NCBI GenBank assembly: GCA_002491245.1
Contig: DKVO01000021.1
Location: 1-64,000 of the forward strand
DNA length: 64,000 nt
Direction: 5' to 3'
Source: Porphyromonadaceae bacterium UBA7176
GTDB lineage: Bacteria > Bacteroidota > Bacteroidia > Bacteroidales > Muribaculaceae
In this document: in pieces, positions 1-8,583 of the stretch
Position numbering within the stretch: position 1 is the first letter of the stretch
Layout of the letters: each line of letters begins with the position of its first letter
Notes under the pieces: model-generated
What the model was told of the DNA's origin: nothing
Databases searched by the model: none
What the model saw: only the letters and a program-made list of their open reading frames with translations
Program-made: the position numbers and the translations under genes

Positions 1-29
1 AATTTTTGTCATCTACTAAAAAATTAGAT

Positions 30-1361
30 ATGAAACGCCTCGCTATCCTTCTGCTTGTCACCGCAAGCTTCTTTACAAGCCTCTCGGCCGGCACCATCCC
101 CTCCGGCACATACAGCGGAGCGCTCAAGCTCGGTTTCAACAAACTCAAACTGCGGCTCAATGTAAGCCCCGACAGATGCACGCTCGACAGCCCCGACCAA
201 GGCGCGAACGGCATCGCCTTAGACACCGACTACATCTCCGACGACTCCATATCTGTTTCAAGCAAGACCCTCGGCGCTTCATACAATGCCACCCTTCATG
301 GCGACACTCTCAAAGGAGTTTTCATTCAGCGTGCTTTTAAATTCAAGCTCGACATGGTCCGGCAGACAACTCCAATAAACCGTCCGCAGACACCGGCTCC
401 ACCCTATCCCTACACAGTTATCGATACCGTATTCACAAACACCAAAGCCGGCATTCGCCTCGCCGGCACTGTCGTCATCCCCGACGGCGCCAACCGCCAC
501 CACCCCGTACCGGCCGTAGTATTCGTAAGCGGAAGCGGAGCACAGAACCGCGACGAAGAACTCTTCGACCACAAACCCTTCCTCGTCATAGCCGACTACC
601 TCGCTCGCCAAGGCATAGCATCGCTACGCTACGACGACCGTGGTTTCGCCGCATCCGAAGGCAACCTCACCACAACCACAACTGCCGATCTTGCCGACGA
701 TGCCAGGGCTGCGGTAAAATTCCTGTCTACATTCGATGCCATCGGCAAAGTCGGTATAATCGGCCACAGCGAAGGTGGCACAATAGCCATGATTGTCGCT
801 TCTTCATCCGACTTACCCTTCTTTATAAGCCTTGCCGGAGCCGTCCAGCCTTGCAAGGACATCATACTGGCCCAAAACCGCCGCGCGCTTGTCAAAGCCG
901 GATTAGACGAAACCCTGACCCGACAAACATTGCAACTGCTCGACACCGTTTTCACCGACATGGCATCCGGCCGGCCTACCGACATCCGCAAAGTCGCCGG
1001 CAAGCTCAATATCAATCTGCCGGAGCCACTCATCGCCAACCTCGCGAAATCAGCCTCGAAGCAATCAGCATGGTTCACCTACTTCATCAGTCTCGACCCG
1101 GCTCAATATCTCTCCAAAGTAAAATGCCCCATCCTCGGACTCGGTGGCGACAAAGACACACAGGTAGACGCCGTGACCAACCTCGCACTCCTGCAACAGA
1201 TATGCCCTCAGGCTGATATAAAGATATACAAAGACCTCAACCATCTCTTCCAGCACTGCCATACAGGCGAGATCACAGAGTACGGCGAGATCGAGGAAAC
1301 GATATCACCCGAAGTCCTCGACGACATCCTTGCATTCATCAAGCGTGTGACTGGATTATAA
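30..1361 (+). CDS. Secreted alpha/beta hydrolase (serine esterase/peptidase-like)
   Basis: An exported hydrolase of about 443 residues. The start is taken at the ATG at 30, because the next residues (MKRLAILLLVTASFFTSLSAG) form a clean signal peptide; an upstream TTG at 6 would place hydrophilic residues in front of it. The N-terminal 110 residues look like a small beta-rich domain, followed by an alpha/beta hydrolase fold. The nucleophile elbow GHSEGG places the catalytic serine near residue 247. GGDKD and the late LNHLFQH segment supply the likely acid and histidine of the triad. The family (dienelactone-hydrolase/BAAT-like esterases) acts on esters or peptides, but the substrate cannot be read from the sequence. 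Its upstream region lies outside the window. Confidence 0.85.
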   Translation: MKRLAILLLVTASFFTSLSAGTIPSGTYSGALKLGFNKLKLRLNVSPDRCTLDSPDQGANGIALDTDYISDDSISVSSKTLGASYNATLHGDTLKGVFIQRAFKFKLDMVRQTTPINRPQTPAPPYPYTVIDTVFTNTKAGIRLAGTVVIPDGANRHHPVPAVVFVSGSGAQNRDEELFDHKPFLVIADYLARQGIASLRYDDRGFAASEGNLTTTTTADLADDARAAVKFLSTFDAIGKVGIIGHSEGGTIAMIVASSSDLPFFISLAGAVQPCKDIILAQNRRALVKAGLDETLTRQTLQLLDTVFTDMASGRPTDIRKVAGKLNINLPEPLIANLAKSASKQSAWFTYFISLDPAQYLSKVKCPILGLGGDKDTQVDAVTNLALLQQICPQADIKIYKDLNHLFQHCHTGEITEYGEIEETISPEVLDDILAFIKRVTGL

Positions 1362-1447
1362 TACTGTCGGAGTGCCTATTTCCGAACATTTCAACCCACT
1401 CCGTTGTTTATACATTATCCATACATCACAAAAAACGCTCTGCATAA

Positions 1448-2899
1448 ATGTCGAAAAACCATATTACACGTCTTCATTGGAAACTATTCTTCCCATTAGT
1501 CGGTCTTTTATGGCTTGTCATAGGCATAACGATACCATATTTTGTAGCCCACGAAAAACACCGTTTGAGCTACAATCTCGGCAACCGTTTGATAAATGTC
1601 AACAACACCGTGATCGAAGCTTACAATAAAGGTGCCGACCTGCAGAAAACCGTCGATTTCATAAAACTTTTCACCTATCAGACCACGCTCGATCCTCTCC
1701 ACCTAACCGTTTACGACAACAACGGCAACGTGATCGCCGACAATCAGGAACCTACAATCCTCATCCACGACAATAAAGGCAAAATCATACAAGCATTCCG
1801 GCAGTCTTGGAACAACCGCGACACCACATACCTCCACGACATGGAGCTCGAAGGCGCCAAATTTATGGTAAGTTCAGGCACAAGCAGCGACGGAATGATA
1901 CACACTTTTGCCGCATTGCCTTATAAAGGAGAAGTAAAAGAATTCCTCAGCGTCGATTCTATGGTATGGGTTGTCGTCCTGGCCTTAGGCGTGCTATCAT
2001 TCATCCTCGCTTATTTCGGTTCCAAAGCAATATGCCGCAACGTATATGCACTCCGCGATTTTGCCGAGATGATTTCGTCCAACAATCTGCCCGACGACAT
2101 TGAAGCTTGGCATTTCTCCAAAGACGAACTCGGCGAAGTTTCTAAAAGACTTCTTCTCCTCTACCGCGAGAAGATTAAAGCGGAGCAAGAGAAATATGCT
2201 CACGAACGTCAGATTGGCATCAATGTCAGTCATGAACTCAATACTCCCGTCGCAATCATAAAAGGATATCTCGACACCATACTCATGGACAACGATATCC
2301 CCGAAGAGCAGAAACGGATATTCATAACCAGGGCAAGAGATAACACCGACAGGCTCGCCGAGCTGATCAACGACCTCAACTCTGTCATGAGGCTTCAGGA
2401 AAACAAGACATCGATACCCTGCCGTCAATTCGATTTTCATAATCTGGCCGTCAGGCTCGCCGACGATGTCAAGCACAACCATATGGCCGGAAATATGGAT
2501 ATCGTCATCGACATACCCGACAATTGCCTTGTCTATGGCAACGAGAACCTGATCGTAAATGCCCTTCTAAATCTCATTAAGAATTCGGCACAGCACTCTT
2601 CCGGCTCTATCATCTCAATTCGTTACCTAAGCAACGAAAACGGATACTCCAGTTTCTCCTTCTCCGACAACGGTATCGGTGTCGACGACCAGCATCTCGA
2701 CCGGCTTTTCGACCTTTTCTATCGGGTAGATAGCGGACGCACCCGTAAGAGCGGAGGTTCTGGACTCGGTCTATCGCTTGTCAGCCGCATTTTTATAGCC
2801 ATGAATGGTAGCATAACAGCCCAAAATGCCGACAAGGGTGGACTGGAGTTCATTTTCACCATCCCGGACGACAAAAAAGACGACAGCCCTGAGCTATAA
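1448..2899 (+). CDS. Membrane sensor histidine kinase (HAMP-HisKA-HATPase)
   Basis: A two-component sensor kinase of 483 residues. A first transmembrane segment lies near residues 12-34, followed by an extracytoplasmic sensor region to about 165, a second membrane segment (about 170-192) and a HAMP-like linker. The H-box VSHELNTP puts the phosphorylated histidine at about residue 262. An N-box (NALLNLIKNSAQHS), a G1 box (DNGIGV) and a G2 box (GGSGLGLSLV) complete the ATP-binding domain. No response regulator gene lies beside it in the window, so it is either an orphan or its partner is elsewhere. Its stop overlaps the end of recX on the other strand by a few bases. No consensus TAnnTTTG promoter was seen in the 86-base gap upstream. 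Confidence 0.9.
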   Translation: MSKNHITRLHWKLFFPLVGLLWLVIGITIPYFVAHEKHRLSYNLGNRLINVNNTVIEAYNKGADLQKTVDFIKLFTYQTTLDPLHLTVYDNNGNVIADNQEPTILIHDNKGKIIQAFRQSWNNRDTTYLHDMELEGAKFMVSSGTSSDGMIHTFAALPYKGEVKEFLSVDSMVWVVVLALGVLSFILAYFGSKAICRNVYALRDFAEMISSNNLPDDIEAWHFSKDELGEVSKRLLLLYREKIKAEQEKYAHERQIGINVSHELNTPVAIIKGYLDTILMDNDIPEEQKRIFITRARDNTDRLAELINDLNSVMRLQENKTSIPCRQFDFHNLAVRLADDVKHNHMAGNMDIVIDIPDNCLVYGNENLIVNALLNLIKNSAQHSSGSIISIRYLSNENGYSSFSFSDNGIGVDDQHLDRLFDLFYRVDSGRTRKSGGSGLGLSLVSRIFIAMNGSITAQNADKGGLEFIFTIPDDKKDDSPEL

Positions 2900-3388
2900 A
2901 TCGTCTTTCATATCCTTCATGCACCTCGATATGAGTGCTGGCTCAAATCCTCGGGCAAATGCAAACCTGTAGATTTTTGTCCGGGCCTCGTACGACGACA
3001 CCTCGGGCATCGAACATGCCTTAGCCTTCACAATGCCCTGCAATATCGCCATATACTCCTCTTCGTCAATCTCCTCGAAAGCATCTTCTATAAGATCCGG
3101 AGCGACTCGCTTGGCTTGAAGATGCTGCCGTATCTTGATTCGTCCCCATTTGGAGTAGCGGTACCTGTCGCGGACAAAAGAAACGGCAAACCGTCCGTCA
3201 TCCACAAACCGCCGGCGTCTCAATGAGTATATGATTGCTTCAGCATCATCTCCGGCCACTCCCCACAACTTCAATTTTTGAGCGAGTTCATAGGTGCAAT
3301 GCTCGGCTCGGGCACACAGTTCCTCCAGTCTTACAAGCGCTTTCTCCGGCGATAATGGCTTCTTCGATGTCCGTCGGGATTGTATCAT
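2894..3388 (-). CDS. recX: Regulatory protein RecX
   Basis: A 164-residue RecX-family protein, a modulator that binds RecA filaments and limits recombinase activity. The family's three-helix repeats are visible: an N-terminal segment (ALVRLEELCARAEHCTYEL), a central one with RRRFVDDGRFA and the typical KWGRIKIRQHL stretch, and a C-terminal repeat. It is the last gene of the obgE-prmC-recX run. Its ATG at 3388 overlaps the prmC stop codon (ATGA arrangement), which suggests translational coupling. RecA is not in the window. Length is normal for the family. Confidence 0.9.
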   Translation of the reverse strand: MIQSRRTSKKPLSPEKALVRLEELCARAEHCTYELAQKLKLWGVAGDDAEAIIYSLRRRRFVDDGRFAVSFVRDRYRYSKWGRIKIRQHLQAKRVAPDLIEDAFEEIDEEEYMAILQGIVKAKACSMPEVSSYEARTKIYRFAFARGFEPALISRCMKDMKDDL

Positions 3389-4239
3389 GGCTGCTTCGCT
3401 GTAGCATACCGGTAATTGCCTTTATAGTCGCGCAACACCGCAACGTCAGTAAATCCGCAGCCGCTCAGCAATTCCGACATTTCCTTCGGGAAATGTTGAT
3501 TGATCTCAAGATACAGCTTGCCACCCTGCTTCAACGCCTTTCGGGCATAAGATGCTATCGCTTTATAGAATACCAATGGATCACCGTCCGGAACAAAAAG
3601 AGCAAGATGAGGCTCATGATCAAGCACATCGGCGGTCATATCCTTTGCCTCCTGCTCTGTCACATAAGGAGGGTTCGACACTATGATATCATAGGCTTCC
3701 GCCCGGGGCACTGCCCTCAGTATATCCGATTGTTCAAAGTCGACCTGAGCTTTGAGCGCTACGGCGTTTCGGCGGGCTACAGCAAGAGCGTCATCGCTCA
3801 CATCCATACCATCAACATCCGCAAAAGGCAATGCACGGGCAAGACTGATGGCAATGCAACCCGATCCCGTGCCTATATCGAGTACATGTAGGTCGCTTCG
3901 TCCTTGCCAATCATCCACAACCATGTCCACCAACCCTGCAGTCTCTGGTCGGGGTATGAGCACAGCCGGTGTCACCGTAAAATTATTACCCATGAAGAAA
4001 GCCTTACCCACAGCATACTGAACCGGCATCCCTGCGGCAACCTTATCGACAACCGCTCCGATGCGCTCCTGCATCGATGCCGTGATCTCCCTGTCTCCGT
4101 TGGCAAAGATAAACACCTTGGTATAACCGGCCACATCTTCAAATATGATACGTGCGGCAGCTTCCGCCTCGTCACCATCAGGCAACAAAGCTTCAAGCCG
4201 CCGCTTCACTTGGCTGTAAAAGTCGCGTATCGATATCAT
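3385..4239 (-). CDS. prmC: Peptide chain release factor N5-glutamine methyltransferase PrmC
   Basis: A 284-residue SAM-dependent methyltransferase that methylates the glutamine of the GGQ motif in release factors RF1 and RF2. The Rossmann SAM-binding motif ([16 protein letters not shown], about residues 118-133) and the diagnostic catalytic NPPYV motif (about residue 190) are both present. The N-terminal helical domain that recognises the release factor covers about residues 1-100. It overlaps obgE upstream and recX downstream by four bases each, so the three are almost certainly one transcript. The release factor gene prfC is elsewhere in the window, not linked. Confidence 0.95.
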   Translation of the reverse strand: MISIRDFYSQVKRRLEALLPDGDEAEAAARIIFEDVAGYTKVFIFANGDREITASMQERIGAVVDKVAAGMPVQYAVGKAFFMGNNFTVTPAVLIPRPETAGLVDMVVDDWQGRSDLHVLDIGTGSGCIAISLARALPFADVDGMDVSDDALAVARRNAVALKAQVDFEQSDILRAVPRAEAYDIIVSNPPYVTEQEAKDMTADVLDHEPHLALFVPDGDPLVFYKAIASYARKALKQGGKLYLEINQHFPKEMSELLSGCGFTDVAVLRDYKGNYRYATAKQP

Positions 4240-5480
4240 TTACCGTCGTTGATAGCTTCGTAGATAAATGGATCCTCTCCATCATCTTCTTCATCTTCCA
4301 CCTCAGCATCATCCCAGTCGATATCATCGCCCCAGCTGTCTGGACTGATACTGCGGAGATCCTCGGCCTCCTGCTCTGCCTCATCAGCCGACGGTTCATA
4401 TTGGAAGATAAACTCATCTTCCTCGCGCACGCGATGATGGCCGTCGAGAGGCCGGTGGATTATATCGCTTGCGTCTATTCTGTTGTTCTCATCATTGATG
4501 GCACGCCACAGCATATCCTTAAGTTCTGTTATACCCTGGCCTGTAACTGCCGATATAAACACTGCCGGCACACCTTCGGGGAGCGTTTTGGCAAGCTCTT
4601 CTCGCAGTTCGTCATCAAGCATATCCGACTTCGACACTGCAAGCACCCTCGGTTTGTCTACAAGCTGCGGATTGAACTGCTCAAGCTCATTGAGCAGCAC
4701 GCGGTACTGCTCTGCTATATCATCAGCATCGGCCGGCACCATAAACAGTAGCACGGCATTGCGCTCTATGTGTCTCAGGAAACGCAACCCGAGACCCTTG
4801 CCCTCGCTCGCACCCTCTATGATACCGGGGATATCCGCCATCACAAACGAGCGGTTGTCGCGGTACGACACTATACCAAGCTGTGGCTCCATCGTCGTGA
4901 ATGGATAGTCCGCGATTTTAGGCTCGGCTGCGCTAACGGCCGACAGCAACGTCGACTTGCCTGCATTAGGAAAACCTACAAGACCCACATCAGCAAGCAT
5001 CTTGAGCTCGAGGACTACGCTGCGCTCTATCGCCGGCTCTCCGGGCTGCGCATAGCGTGGGGTCCGGTTGGTTGCACTCTTGAAATGCCAGTTGCCAAGA
5101 CCGCCACGGCCACCTTTCAGAAGCTTCACTTCCTGGCCGTCGTCAGTCACCTCGCATAGGTATTCTCCCGTCTCGGCATCAAAAACGACTGTACCGCAGG
5201 GTACATCCACCACAACATCATCGCCATCCTTGCCGAAACTGCGGCCTCCCGACCCCGACTCGCCGTTGCCGGCGAATATATGTCGGCGGTATTTGAGCGG
5301 TAGCAGCGTCCACATATTGCGGTTCCCTCGCAGGATTATATGTCCGCCACGGCCGCCGTCTCCTCCGTCCGGGCCTCCCTTAGGCACATATTTAGCACGA
5401 TAGAAATGACGCGAACCGGCGCCACCCTTGCCCGAGCGGCAAAGGATTTTCACATAGTCTATAAAATTTGATTCAGGCAT
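4236..5480 (-). CDS. obgE: Ribosome-assembly GTPase Obg/CgtA
   Basis: A 414-residue Obg GTPase, an essential factor in 50S subunit maturation and stress signalling. The glycine-rich Obg fold fills residues 1-158 (many GGxGG runs). The G domain follows with G1 GFPNAGKS, a DIPG G3 motif and a G4-like SKSD motif. The C-terminus (about 345-414) is a long, strongly acidic tail with no clear OCT domain, as is usual in Bacteroidota. It heads the overlapping obgE-prmC-recX set and lies only 40 bases after the nucleotidyltransferase gene. No separate promoter consensus was found in that gap, so read-through from the nonulosonate genes is plausible. Confidence 0.95.
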   Translation of the reverse strand: MPESNFIDYVKILCRSGKGGAGSRHFYRAKYVPKGGPDGGDGGRGGHIILRGNRNMWTLLPLKYRRHIFAGNGESGSGGRSFGKDGDDVVVDVPCGTVVFDAETGEYLCEVTDDGQEVKLLKGGRGGLGNWHFKSATNRTPRYAQPGEPAIERSVVLELKMLADVGLVGFPNAGKSTLLSAVSAAEPKIADYPFTTMEPQLGIVSYRDNRSFVMADIPGIIEGASEGKGLGLRFLRHIERNAVLLFMVPADADDIAEQYRVLLNELEQFNPQLVDKPRVLAVSKSDMLDDELREELAKTLPEGVPAVFISAVTGQGITELKDMLWRAINDENNRIDASDIIHRPLDGHHRVREEDEFIFQYEPSADEAEQEAEDLRSISPDSWGDDIDWDDAEVEDEEDDGEDPFIYEAINDGK

Positions 5481-5520
5481 GTTGTAGTCAGTTATGTTTA
5501 AATTATAACGCCGTCAGGGC

Positions 5521-6591
5521 TCAAGAGTTCGTCAACGAATTGTGATGCCTCATAAGTTGCCCTGCTTGACGGAAATCGACAGGAGAACCCACATCAATCC
5601 ACGTTCCCTTGACAGGATAGTATGTCACTTTCCGGCCGTCAGCTATAGCACGTTCGATAAGGTCAGTGGCATCGCAATGCTCGCCGGCGACAAGCGTCGA
5701 TAGTATTGCATTCGAAAATATATAGATTCCGGCGTTGGCATAGTATGAATACGACGGCTTTTCCTCTATTGCAGTCACTCTATCTGGGTCATTTCCGTCG
5801 AGCGTCAGTATTGCATAAGGCACCGACACCTGATACGGCACTACCGCTATGGTGACATCGGCTCCGGCCGAGCGGTGCCGCAGATACATTTCTTCAAACG
5901 ATATGGTTGTCAGCAGATCCGAGTTCATCACAAGAGTATCACCTTCGTTGCACTTTGGCCATAGACCGGCCACAGCTCCGATAGTACCCAATGGCTCGCT
6001 CTCGGTCACACATCTCACCTTGACTCCGGCGACAGGTCGGGCAAAATGATCATGTATCTGTTCAGCGAGATAGCGCGTTGTCACCACAATCTCGTCTATA
6101 CCGCAGGCAGCAAGCGCCTCCACATTATAGTCGATTATAGCCTTTCCCTCTATTTTTAGCAAAGGCTTGGGGGTTGTGAGTGTCATCGGGCGCAGGCGCT
6201 CTCCGCGTCCTCCGGCCATAAGCACGGCACGGAGAGGTAGCACTGTGCGTATTTGGGTCAGGTCGAGGAGCGACACAAGCCTGCGGTCGCTGTCTAAAAC
6301 CGGTATCAGCTTTATACCCTTGTTCCGGCATTCAATTATGGTCTCCGGATCAATGTCGCCCGACTTTACACTGCGGTAATCGCGGTGACAGGCCGAAGCC
6401 ACACTGTCGTCGAGCGAGGATCCTCCTATGAGTGCCCTGCGGATATCGCCGTCGGTAACGCTTCCGCTGATCCGGCCGTCGGTATCAGCGACAAAAAGGG
6501 TCATCACGCCGCCCGGAAGGCCATTGAGACGGCTAAGGGCATCGAGCAACGTCGAAGACTCATCGATGATATGCTGTTGTATTTCTGTCAT
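5521..6591 (-). CDS. CBS-domain sugar-1-phosphate nucleotidyltransferase (PtmE-like)
   Basis: A 356-residue protein with a CBS-domain pair (about residues 1-115) fused to a sugar nucleotidyltransferase domain (about 118-350). The pyrophosphorylase signature GGRGERLRPMTLTTPKP is intact. This CBS-NTP_transferase arrangement is that of PtmE, the glucosamine-1-phosphate guanylyltransferase that opens the GDP-sugar route to legionaminic acid in Campylobacter (family knowledge). Its two upstream partners, a CMP-sugar synthetase and a NeuC/LegG-like epimerase, support a nonulosonic acid role. The ATG at 6591 overlaps the stop of the CMP-sugar synthetase gene. Which nucleotide and sugar it uses is inferred from context, not from the sequence. 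Confidence 0.82.
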   Translation of the reverse strand: MTEIQQHIIDESSTLLDALSRLNGLPGGVMTLFVADTDGRISGSVTDGDIRRALIGGSSLDDSVASACHRDYRSVKSGDIDPETIIECRNKGIKLIPVLDSDRRLVSLLDLTQIRTVLPLRAVLMAGGRGERLRPMTLTTPKPLLKIEGKAIIDYNVEALAACGIDEIVVTTRYLAEQIHDHFARPVAGVKVRCVTESEPLGTIGAVAGLWPKCNEGDTLVMNSDLLTTISFEEMYLRHRSAGADVTIAVVPYQVSVPYAILTLDGNDPDRVTAIEEKPSYSYYANAGIYIFSNAILSTLVAGEHCDATDLIERAIADGRKVTYYPVKGTWIDVGSPVDFRQAGQLMRHHNSLTNS

Positions 6592-7277
6592 AATTTCGCA
6601 AATATTTGCTCCGCACGCACCCAGTCCTCGGGCGTATCAAGGTCTATGCTGCGCGATTTAGGCATCACATATGCCACTCGACGGGCAAACTCTCCGAGAC
6701 CACAGCGCCGCAACGACTCCGGATTGATCACATACACCGCCCCGTTGTATTTCATTACCGGCGGTGCATCCTGCCGTCGTGTGTATGTCCCGGGCCCTTT
6801 GCATACATGCAGGTTGCCTTCGGCATCTTGTTCGAAAAGATTGTAATAAGGGTTATCATCGGCCTCGCACACACTCACAACCATATCGAGTGTCGGGTCA
6901 TACATATCTATAGCTGCCGACACATCCACCGCCGTGCGCAACGGTGAGGTCGGCTGCAACAGCACGACACAGTCGTAGTCCAATCCTCGCGCTTCCGCCC
7001 ATTCCATCACATCGAGCATCACGTCGCGGCTCGATGCTGTGTCGGTCGCGAGAGACGCCGGACGGGTATACTCCACATCAATCCCACACGAACGGGCCGT
7101 ATCTGCAATCTCGGCATCTTCTGTCGAAACCACTATATAACCACCGTAGACGGCCCAGGTCTCGATCGCACATCGTATCGAATGACAGATCAGCGGACTG
7201 CCGCCAAGCGGTTTTATATTCTTACGCGGTATCCCCTTGCTTCCGCCTCGTGCCGGGATGATATAAAGCGGTTTCAT
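6588..7277 (-). CDS. CMP-nonulosonate synthetase (NeuA/LegF family)
   Basis: A 229-residue acylneuraminate cytidylyltransferase-family enzyme. It transfers CMP from CTP to a nonulosonic acid (sialic, legionaminic or a related acid), giving the donor for glycosyltransferases. The N-terminal nucleotide-binding signature IIPARGGSKGIPRKNIK is intact, as is the LLQPTSPLR segment typical of the family. It lies 13 bases after the NeuC/LegG-like gene and overlaps the CBS-nucleotidyltransferase by four bases, so all three are one operon. The pairing with a PtmE-like gene favours legionaminate over N-acetylneuraminate, but the sequence alone does not decide this. Confidence 0.88.
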   Translation of the reverse strand: MKPLYIIPARGGSKGIPRKNIKPLGGSPLICHSIRCAIETWAVYGGYIVVSTEDAEIADTARSCGIDVEYTRPASLATDTASSRDVMLDVMEWAEARGLDYDCVVLLQPTSPLRTAVDVSAAIDMYDPTLDMVVSVCEADDNPYYNLFEQDAEGNLHVCKGPGTYTRRQDAPPVMKYNGAVYVINPESLRRCGLGEFARRVAYVMPKSRSIDLDTPEDWVRAEQIFAKL

Positions 7278-7290
7278 ATGAGTAAAAATT

Positions 7291-8463
7291 TTATATGATA
7301 TCGTGGAATTGCTTGGGAGCTTTGGGTAGTCCCATGAAGTTTTCTATCTCCGACATCATTATTTGGCATGTATCAGCTTTGTAGTACGGATTTTCGCATC
7401 TTTTGGCAAGTATCTGCATTTCTTCCGACAGAGCCTTACTGATAGCGGCATCGATCGAGTCTCTACCTTCATCGCAATGTATTACCGACCGGGATGCGAT
7501 ACGTCCGCGCTGACGTATCCCGACATCCACCGTAGGTATGCCGGCCGAAGGAACTTCAACTATACCGCTCGACGAATTACCTATCACCAGATTGGCGCAG
7601 CGCAGCAGACTATGGTAACGCACCATGCCGAGCGAACGCACAAGGCATACCCGATCCCTGCGTGCTGCCGCAAACTCTTCAAGCAACGTCAGCAGGCCGG
7701 CGCCACCGGCATCGTTGTTTGGGGCTGTCACCACGAGTTTCAAGGCCGGATGGCGGTCGAGGGCTGCAAGGAAATCTTCAAGTCGTTCACGAGGCGGCAC
7801 ACTATCGTTTGTCGCCGGATGATATGTCACCACGGCCAACGGGCCTTCTGTCACATCGAAACCTATGCTCTCCGATAGTTCGGCTGCGGTCATCAATGGA
7901 GTGTTCATCGCATTCCACACACCGATAGCCCCGGTATTGACCACCATATCGGGCTGCTCACCGAGCTGTATCACTCGGCGGCGGTAGTCCTCGGTCGCTG
8001 TAAGATGGAACGACGAAAGCTTGGTGATAGCATGCCTGAAAGAGTCGTCGAGCGCTCCCTCGGTTATTTCTCCTCCGGCAATATGTATTATGGGCAGATG
8101 CATCACCGCTGCTGCCGACGCGGCGGCAAGCATTTCATAACGGTCTCCCAAAATCAACACGGCATCAGGTCGCAGTCTGTCAAACGCATCAGCCATGCCA
8201 GCCAGCGTCTGTGCCATTATCTTGGCTCTGGAAGCATCATCATCGCCTTCTGCATCAACTGGAACTCGTGCGGCTATGTCGAACCCGTCTGCCTCTATCT
8301 CGCGCCAGGTATCTCCATACTGCGGCATCAGATGCATGTTCGTGGCAATTATGTCGACCTCGATGCGGCCCGACTGCGACAAAGCGCGTGCTACCGGAGA
8401 CAGAAGTCCCCAGTCGGCGCGTGTGCCGCTAAGCACGCAAAGTCGTTTTTTACCATCATCCAT
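7291..8463 (-). CDS. neuC: UDP/GDP-sugar 2-epimerase, hydrolysing (NeuC/LegG family)
   Basis: A 390-residue hydrolysing sugar-nucleotide 2-epimerase. It removes the nucleotide and inverts C2 to give a free ManNAc-type sugar, the substrate for nonulosonate synthase. The N-terminal GTRADWGLLSP, the central ILGDRYEML, HIAGGEITEGALDDSFRHA and the late GNSSSGIVEVPS segments are the family's substrate-binding motifs. First gene of the three-gene nonulosonate operon. A Bacteroidota promoter lies immediately before it, with only seven bases between the -7 element and the ATG, so the transcript may be leaderless. The nonulosonate synthase (NeuB/LegI) is not in the window. Confidence 0.88.
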   Translation of the reverse strand: MDDGKKRLCVLSGTRADWGLLSPVARALSQSGRIEVDIIATNMHLMPQYGDTWREIEADGFDIAARVPVDAEGDDDASRAKIMAQTLAGMADAFDRLRPDAVLILGDRYEMLAAASAAAVMHLPIIHIAGGEITEGALDDSFRHAITKLSSFHLTATEDYRRRVIQLGEQPDMVVNTGAIGVWNAMNTPLMTAAELSESIGFDVTEGPLAVVTYHPATNDSVPPRERLEDFLAALDRHPALKLVVTAPNNDAGGAGLLTLLEEFAAARRDRVCLVRSLGMVRYHSLLRCANLVIGNSSSGIVEVPSAGIPTVDVGIRQRGRIASRSVIHCDEGRDSIDAAISKALSEEMQILAKRCENPYYKADTCQIMMSEIENFMGLPKAPKQFHDII

Positions 8464-8470
8464 AATAGTG

Positions 8471-8501
8471 CAAAAGTACGAATTATTTTAAATACAGCAA
8501 A
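8471..8501 (-). promoter_or_regulatory. Promoter of the nonulosonate operon
   Basis: On the minus strand, TTTG (8501-8498), 19 bases, then TACTTTTG (8478-8471), matching the Bacteroidota TTTG-N19-TAnnTTTG consensus. Only seven bases separate it from the ATG at 8463. Confidence 0.75.
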
Positions 8502-8523
8502 AACATTTTTGACACTCTGCTTA

Positions 8524-8555
8524 TTTGGTAGACGCTGAAAAAATGCGTAACTTTG
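8524..8555 (+). promoter_or_regulatory. Promoter of purL
   Basis: TTTG (8524-8527), 20 bases, then TAACTTTG (8548-8555). It lies 28 bases before the purL ATG and is divergent from the nonulosonate operon promoter. Confidence 0.8.
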
Positions 8556-8583
8556 CAGCCAAATAAACAACCCCTACCCTGCA

